From positions 1 to 23,036 of the forward strand of contig SWBL01000539.1 of the NCBI GenBank assembly GCA_024195585.1: DNA of 23,036 nucleotides, in the 5' to 3' direction. Below the pieces are notes generated by a model. It had not been told where the DNA came from and did not search any database. It saw nothing but the letters and a program-made list of their open reading frames with translations. This DNA is from Aureobasidium sp. EXF-3400 (taxonomy: Eukaryota; Ascomycota; Dothideomycetes; Dothideales; Saccotheciaceae). Shown here one piece after another: positions 18,239 to 23,036 of the stretch. The position numbers were made by a program, and so were the translations under genes. Each line of letters opens with the position of its first letter. Position 1 is the first letter of the stretch.

Positions 18239-21200
18239 CTAACAGCCCAGGTGTAAGAACGGAGCCCATGCTAAAACGTCTTTTCCAGGGATTTTGGGCT
18301 TGCGTATCAATACAGTACCCTCGCGAACGTCTCGCGTTGCACAGTGCAAAGCTCTCGCAATCTGGCCAGATACATCCTCTTTCACATGTGACGTGTGGCC
18401 TTCTTTGATAGATGCGAGCAGGTATGTATAGAATTGTTTCGCCACAATGCCAGCATATCGATTCTCTGCTTCCCAGAGAGTGCTCACCACATGCGGAAAA
18501 CCTGCCAGGTTGAATGCACTAGCCACATGCAGTGCCTCATCAGCAAGATCTGAAGCAGCGCTATCGGCCGTCAAGCACGCCGAGAGGTAGATCAACAGCG
18601 GCTTGCCAAAGTTCGTAGAAGCCAGTTTGGTCACCGACATCCGCTCAGGATTGCCCTTTGCATCATCTCCCAGGATGAGGCAACTCTTGCTCGGAAACTT
18701 GGCGTCCGAGATACCGTGGCATGCAAAGTGCGCTATCTGGCATTTTCTTAGGGCGTTCATGACCTGGCGTTCACTTGGCGATTTCAACATCCTTAAGTCA
18801 CCTTTGGCTTCTTTGGCTGTCTTGTCCAGGATTTTGCGTTCCTCTTCGACATCGAGGTCCTCCAAACTTGTCGTCTTTGGCATCATCACCAACAGCATGT
18901 CTTCACTAAACGAAAGTTTTGCTTCCATACTGCGTTTCCTCGAGGCGTCAAGGGCTTCGAAACTCGTTGCGTAGGACGAGACAGCATGGCTGGCCATATT
19001 CTCCAAAGACTTTCCCCATGCCCGGCCAGCAGCATGGAGGGGACAGAAGCTCATCTTGCCACCTCCAACCCACCATATACGAGGCAAGAGGCGGACGTCT
19101 TCACAAGGTTGTTCGAGCATCATTCCCAAGGACATCAACACGGGCTTGACGGCGGAGTCCCAAAGCCATTCAAGCACTTCCGAAAGCAATTTATTCCTGT
19201 CTGCAACTTTCGTTCCATTACGTTTAGTTGTAACCCTTTCCGGACCGATCAGAACATCAAGCCAGCTTTCGAGTTTCTCATACTTCAAGTTAGGTAGATG
19301 GAGTGCCCTGACGAACTTGTCCGTTACTAGAAAAAAATCACTGGTGGCGCGAGTAACGTTAAAGCTGACCAATGGTCCTTGAGACGCCAGTCCCGAGAAG
19401 TACGAAAAAGAAGCTTTCTCTCCGAGAATGGTCGAACCAAGTATGTCTTGTGCCTTTTGCTCAAGACTCGCAAGTCGAGCCGCATGATCCGTCTTCAGAC
19501 TGTGCGTTAGAGCCGGATCATACTGTTCTAAGGTCCCTCGATCCGGCGTGTCCTCAGTGATCCTAATTACAAGTTCGCCATTCTGGTTGTCTTGACAATC
19601 GTGGTCATCTCCAGGTGCTGACGAGCTTAGCCGACGAGTACCAACAATATGCGAAGGCAGCCCCGGAATTGCCCTTCCGTCGTGGGTGATAGGTGCATTT
19701 GAGCCGTTGAACGACCGTAAGATTTCCAGCTGCTCGGCAGACATCATGTCTTGCGGCAGTACGACCCTTGTCTCAGTCCTTATCAAACTTCTGACACTTA
19801 TTATCTCTTCGCACAGTCCAATGTCGTGTTTTGCAAGCTCCGACAGGTCCTTCTGGAGGCCCAGGAGCATGCGAGACAAGACACCTCGACCGGCTTCCAG
19901 AAGGGCGAGCGCCTCATGCGCACATTTTATGCCGCCACGTAATGCCACATAGGCTGCACGAGAGGATAGCCCGGAGAACTTCCTGAGGACAAACTCGTGA
20001 TCTTCGACAGACAATGAGCGCGGAATCTTGCCCAACAAGAGAACTGCTTCCTCTAGACAATTCGCTGTGGTTTGCACATCTTCGAGCTCCGAAGCATATA
20101 TGGAGGCAAGGTTGTAGTGCCGTATACGTTCTATCGTAGGGACAGAAACTTGTGCCGCAGCCTGTGTCAGATATAGGCATGCTTGAGACAGATAATCCTT
20201 GGCCTTCCCTGCATCACTCGACTCGAGTGATTTCGCACATGCGAGTAATCGAGCTCGCCACACCCGCAGGTCAGCAAGCGACGGGTAAGATTCTGAGGCC
20301 AGATTCAGTGCTTCGAGCGAATGATCCATGGCCGAACTCAAGTCGCTGCTAGCTTTACTTATGCAAAACTTGCTATAGAAAAGGCGACTTAAATCGTCAT
20401 GGCAAGCTATAAGAACATCGCCGCAAGCTTCAGTTTGAACTTGCGTGCTCCGAACTTTGATCATTCTCTCGTACCGTTCCATGCTGTCATCGGTAGTCGT
20501 TGCTTGCGGTGCAGAAGTCGTTCCATTGCGTGTTCGTAAAAAATCTAAAGCCGACTCTCGGTATTCTGACAGGCTTTGAGTAGATTCTTGGTCGCCTAGA
20601 TCTAAGGCAAGTTTCAATCCCCGATCGGAGTGATCAACAACAGCTCTCAAGTCGTTCACGGCCGGTTGAGCTTCGTACCTGAACAACAGAAGCTGGCACA
20701 ACAGGCACAGAAGCCAAATCTTGACGTGGTCGAGCACAGAACGGTATAGGGTCTCTTGCATGTTCTTGACAGCTATGTCAATATCGCTGAAGTCGCGTTT
20801 CCGGCGGTATCGCATCATGAGGTATTTGGAATGTTGTACATGAGCTTTTAGTCTCATGTCACCAGGAGCAGGCCATGGCAGTGATTCTTTGATGAGCTCG
20901 AGACCACGATCCAGATAATCCTCCTTGGTCGCGTCCAATTCCCAAATGCTAAAACATGTCATACCAAGTCTAATTCTGAGAACATTGGCAACGACAGAAT
21001 TGTCAAGAGAACTTCCAACTAGTCCTTGTGCCTTTTCAATGAATTGGTGCAGAGCTGCAAGCTTTTCCGCGCTGTCTTGATAAAGCCTTGCTCTGAGGTA
21101 TAACATCTCAGCAAGGTCAAAAGGCACAGTCTTCAGTTCTGGATCATGAGCTGGAAGAATATCAAGATATTCTTTACAATAGACGATCGACGAATCCACC

Positions 21201-21334
21201 AGATCCGACGAGCGATTGCTGTTGAAACTCTCCATCTGCAATATTATCAACTTTTTCAATGCCACTCGTCTCTGGGAATCGTGGAACGACAATTGCTCTA
21301 ATTCGGTACGACAGGCTTCGATAGTGGCATCCAT
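18239..21334 (-). CDS. TPR-CHAT caspase-like protease, candidate activator of the adjacent gasdermin-like protein
   Basis: An intronless 1031-aa frame. The frame is open back to 21430, but that codon is TTG; the first ATG is at 21334 (MDATIEACRTELEQLS). Residues 1 to about 480 are helical repeats of TPR type (AHEALALLEAGRGVLSRMLL is a typical join to CHAT). A disordered acidic linker (about 570-610) follows. The CHAT domain occupies about 720-1031: IWWVGGGKMSFCPLHAAGRA, then AHFACHG with catalytic His873 (codon 18718-18716) and LIYLSACLTA with Cys920 (18577-18575), and a final GFPHVVSTLWEAE. CHAT proteases are clan CD cysteine peptidases related to caspases and separase. Fungal CHAT genes often neighbour gasdermin genes whose products they cleave. 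The TPR part may sense a partner or ligand. Protease identity is strong; its substrate is inferred from the neighbour. Confidence 0.92.
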   Translation of the reverse strand: MDATIEACRTELEQLSFHDSQRRVALKKLIILQMESFNSNRSSDLVDSSIVYCKEYLDILPAHDPELKTVPFDLAEMLYLRARLYQDSAEKLAALHQFIEKAQGLVGSSLDNSVVANVLRIRLGMTCFSIWELDATKEDYLDRGLELIKESLPWPAPGDMRLKAHVQHSKYLMMRYRRKRDFSDIDIAVKNMQETLYRSVLDHVKIWLLCLLCQLLLFRYEAQPAVNDLRAVVDHSDRGLKLALDLGDQESTQSLSEYRESALDFLRTRNGTTSAPQATTTDDSMERYERMIKVRSTQVQTEACGDVLIACHDDLSRLFYSKFCISKASSDLSSAMDHSLEALNLASESYPSLADLRVWRARLLACAKSLESSDAGKAKDYLSQACLYLTQAAAQVSVPTIERIRHYNLASIYASELEDVQTTANCLEEAVLLLGKIPRSLSVEDHEFVLRKFSGLSSRAAYVALRGGIKCAHEALALLEAGRGVLSRMLLGLQKDLSELAKHDIGLCEEIISVRSLIRTETRVVLPQDMMSAEQLEILRSFNGSNAPITHDGRAIPGLPSHIVGTRRLSSSAPGDDHDCQDNQNGELVIRITEDTPDRGTLEQYDPALTHSLKTDHAARLASLEQKAQDILGSTILGEKASFSYFSGLASQGPLVSFNVTRATSDFFLVTDKFVRALHLPNLKYEKLESWLDVLIGPERVTTKRNGTKVADRNKLLSEVLEWLWDSAVKPVLMSLGMMLEQPCEDVRLLPRIWWVGGGKMSFCPLHAAGRAWGKSLENMASHAVSSYATSFEALDASRKRSMEAKLSFSEDMLLVMMPKTTSLEDLDVEEERKILDKTAKEAKGDLRMLKSPSERQVMNALRKCQIAHFACHGISDAKFPSKSCLILGDDAKGNPERMSVTKLASTNFGKPLLIYLSACLTADSAASDLADEALHVASAFNLAGFPHVVSTLWEAENRYAGIVAKQFYTYLLASIKEGHTSHVKEDVSGQIARALHCATRDVREGTVLIRKPKIPGKDVLAWAPFLHLGC

Positions 21335-21605
21335 GTCTGTTGTGCCGCAATGAAAGACTTTCTTGTCGAGAAAGGTGTGAGTGATAGTATGAGAATGACC
21401 CAGGAAGATAGTCTCTCTAGGCAGGACCAAACAAATTTTCTGGATTCAAATAATCTGCCTGCATCTGAGCAACAGGTTATCTGACGACGAATCAGAATGC
21501 ATGCAGGTTTAGCGGCAGCAGATTCCCGTCGATGAAGCCCAGAAGCAATATCCGAAGCCGCTACAAGTAGCCGAAGTTCAAGCCAGCTGAGGCGTACGTC
21601 GTATC

Positions 21606-21634
21606 TGCATAGCATTAGTGAAAACTTGCATAGC
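21606..21634. promoter_or_regulatory. Direct octamer repeat TGCATAGC x2
   Basis: Two identical octamers on the plus strand start 21 bp apart, on the same DNA face, near the middle of the divergent promoter. A dimeric or paired factor site is possible. Confidence 0.3.
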
Positions 21635-21693
21635 GACTATCGAGAGGCTACTTTTGATTCTATTTTAGCAGTTCGCCGATTTGTAATGTGTGA

Positions 21694-21708
21694 ACACGAA
21701 TTGCGTGT
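21694..21708. promoter_or_regulatory. Inverted repeat ACACG-N5-CGTGT
   Basis: Perfect 5-bp arms with a 5-bp spacer, 111 bp upstream of the gasdermin-like ATG. The form fits a dimeric transcription-factor site; no known factor is assigned. Confidence 0.3.
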
Positions 21709-21757
21709 CCTCGAATTTAACGACTTCCTTTAATTGCTTGCTCTGCGCGCGCTCGAA

Positions 21758-21883
21758 ATGCATGACGACCACTTACTTCCTGTAGTTGTTTATCTCCTTT
21801 TTTCACAGACCAAGCGAAATGGCTCGCGACAAGTTTTTGGTGACGGCGACGCCGTACGCTTTAGAGGCAATCGCATTGGCTAG
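21758..21883 (+). promoter_or_regulatory. Out-of-frame uORF overlapping the gasdermin-like start codon
   Basis: An ATG at 21758 opens a 41-codon frame that ends at TAG 21881-21883, 65 bases past the start of the main ORF and in another frame. If the mRNA begins upstream of 21758, ribosomes using it would bypass the gasdermin-like start. If transcription begins in the CT tract at about 21786-21806, the uORF is absent. Confidence 0.35.
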
Positions 21884-22640
21884 TCTTGTCCCAGACAGAA
21901 GATGTCCCGATCAAGATGCCTTCAAAGCTCTCGATATCACAGCACAAGACTTCACGAAAACCCATGATAACAACTTCATCTCCACCATTGACGCCAACCG
22001 TGACTCTTCGGTCAGTGCTGCCGTAACTAGGCTGTTTTCCGCCATGTTCTCCTCCAGCAAGCAGACACAAAGTAGACTTACGGCCAACGGGGCATACGTC
22101 TACAAATTGAACCAACCAAAAGCTTTGTTCCAGAAGTTGTGTGAGAATTCAGAAGCCCAGGATTGGCTTGAAGAAGGTTGCCGCCAGGATCTTGAAAGCT
22201 ATTTTGTCGTCGGCTTTCGAACACTCGTGGATGCAAAAGTCGAGGATGTCCGAAAGAAATCTCACAGCGGAAGTGGCAAGGTTTCTGTGCCTACTGAGGC
22301 TGTAGCAGGGCCTACAGGAGGTGCTTTGAATGTCGAAGTGGGTGCGGATACCAGCAGAGTCGATAACAGTGAAGCATCTTTTGAGGCAAAGGGCGAGAGG
22401 GTTGTTGCAATTCTCTATCGCAAAGTTCATCTGAGCTCGGTTTTGGGAACGTTTGAGAGTGCGAGGCTTAGCAAAGATACGAAGGAGGTGACTTGGAGTT
22501 CAACTTCGAGATCTGGTAACCTTGCCGACGTTATACAAGCAGGGATACTCGATGTCGATGACACAAACTTCGGGATGACCGAGGGGGTTGATCTTGACGG
22601 AGTCGAGAGTATCCTTGTCCTTGATGGAGAGAACCCCTAA
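21819..22640 (+). CDS. Gasdermin-like pore-forming cell-death protein (fungal RCD-1/HET-Q1 type), candidate
   Basis: 273 aa from ATG 21819; the frame runs back to 21786, but that codon is TTG. There are no introns. An amphipathic N-terminal helix region (ARDKFLVTATPYALEAIALA) is followed by a mixed region and then by YFVVGFRTLVDAKVE (128-142), a Gly/Ser/Thr-rich loop (148-182) and FEAKGERVVAILYRKVHLSS (188-207). This is an amphipathic strand-loop-strand layout like the membrane-inserting hairpins of gasdermin N-domains. The last 45 or so residues form an acidic tail (LADVIQAGILDVDDTNFG and onward). Fungal gasdermins are about 250-280 aa with a short inhibitory C-terminal piece removed by a neighbouring protease, so size and context both fit. 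Cleavage would free a pore former in the plasma membrane and kill the cell. I identify it by pattern and neighbourhood, not by alignment; otherwise it is a conserved fungal hypothetical. Confidence 0.65.
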   Translation: MARDKFLVTATPYALEAIALASLVPDRRCPDQDAFKALDITAQDFTKTHDNNFISTIDANRDSSVSAAVTRLFSAMFSSSKQTQSRLTANGAYVYKLNQPKALFQKLCENSEAQDWLEEGCRQDLESYFVVGFRTLVDAKVEDVRKKSHSGSGKVSVPTEAVAGPTGGALNVEVGADTSRVDNSEASFEAKGERVVAILYRKVHLSSVLGTFESARLSKDTKEVTWSSTSRSGNLADVIQAGILDVDDTNFGMTEGVDLDGVESILVLDGENP

Positions 22641-23036
22641 GAGTGGCCGCACCTTCCCGTTGCTTCTGGTTCTTCTCGCGTTAGCCCTACTGCTGGCAAA
22701 GTTCTATCGGTCGTCATGTGTATGAGGTGAGATCTACCTCGTCGTGTTAGATATAGCATTTGAGGCTTCGATCAGCCTATCTAGCAATCTTCGTTCCCGT
22801 AAGCTTCAAGGAAGAATCGGAAAAAAACTTTATCCTTTTGACCACATCACACACGGGAGCCAGGCTCTGCAGACAAGAAGTCAAAAAAGGGCTACTAAGT
22901 GTGATAGACTGCAAAACATACAGCAGCAGGGATTCCGACGTGGTCACCCACCGTAGTACTAATCTGCCGTTCAACTGCTTATGTATGGCAGAGCGGACGG
23001 GATGCCCAGTTTTCAGCTGACTGTGGCCGTATGTGC
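22641..23036. other. Right-end flank, no gene seen
   Basis: 396 bp downstream of the gasdermin-like gene. It should contain that gene's 3' UTR. Short frames on both strands have no protein character, and no RNA gene or repeat is evident. A gene could begin beyond the window edge. Confidence 0.45.

Larger units (their letters stand above)
21335..21818. promoter_or_regulatory. Shared divergent promoter of the CHAT protease and gasdermin-like genes
   Basis: The two start codons are 484 bp apart, so both genes share a control region. It contains two direct copies of TGCATAGC (21606-21613 and 21627-21634), 21 bp start to start, which is two helical turns. It also holds an inverted repeat ACACG-AATTG-CGTGT (21694-21708) and a pyrimidine tract (21786-21806) just before the gasdermin-like ATG. 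Joint regulation is inferred from layout. Confidence 0.5.

Noticed and set aside
21335..21430. Longer CHAT N-terminus starting at 21430
   Set aside because: The first codon is TTG. The first ATG in frame is at 21334 and gives a natural N-terminus.
21786..21818. Longer gasdermin-like N-terminus starting at 21786
   Set aside because: The codon is TTG. The stretch is a pyrimidine tract typical of a promoter or splice acceptor, and the ATG at 21819 has a good context.

Overview
The window is nuclear DNA from a filamentous ascomycete (Pezizomycotina). Introns are 49-83 bp, start GT and end AG, and mostly carry a CTGAC/CTAAC-type branch site shortly before the acceptor. Genes are monocistronic on both strands. 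The protein types are typical of filamentous fungi: an eL30 with a fungal-style N-terminus, a fungal GT31 with a Cys-rich tail, a TPR-CHAT protein and YJU2. A Dothideomycete is my guess from the look of the proteins, but I cannot prove the class from this window.

Left third (1-9453). A partial ribosomal protein eL30 gene (-) runs off the left edge. Head-to-head with it is a 664-aa coiled-coil protein gene (+). A Golgi-type GT31 glycosyltransferase gene (-) converges on that one. A 1.7-kb gene-free stretch follows, then a four-exon NIPA-type magnesium transporter gene (+).

Middle (9454-17243). In order: a small multi-pass membrane protein (-), an intron-containing tRNA-Trp(CCA) (-), an acidic hypothetical protein (+), a patatin-like protein whose nucleophile serine is glycine (-), a 265-bp MITE-like element with 34-bp terminal inverted repeats, and a three-exon MOSC-domain protein (+).

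Right (17244-23036). The splicing factor YJU2 (+) is followed by the most interesting locus. A 1031-aa TPR-CHAT caspase-like protease gene (-), with its His and Cys in place, is divergently paired across 484 bp with a 273-aa gene (+). I read the second gene as a fungal gasdermin-like pore-forming protein. The two match the known fungal arrangement of a protease beside the gasdermin it cleaves, which is an allorecognition or immune-type regulated cell-death module. The shared intergenic region holds a repeated octamer, an inverted repeat and an upstream ATG that overlaps the gasdermin-like start out of frame.

The other genes look like ordinary, mostly housekeeping, neighbours. Nothing suggests that they act together.
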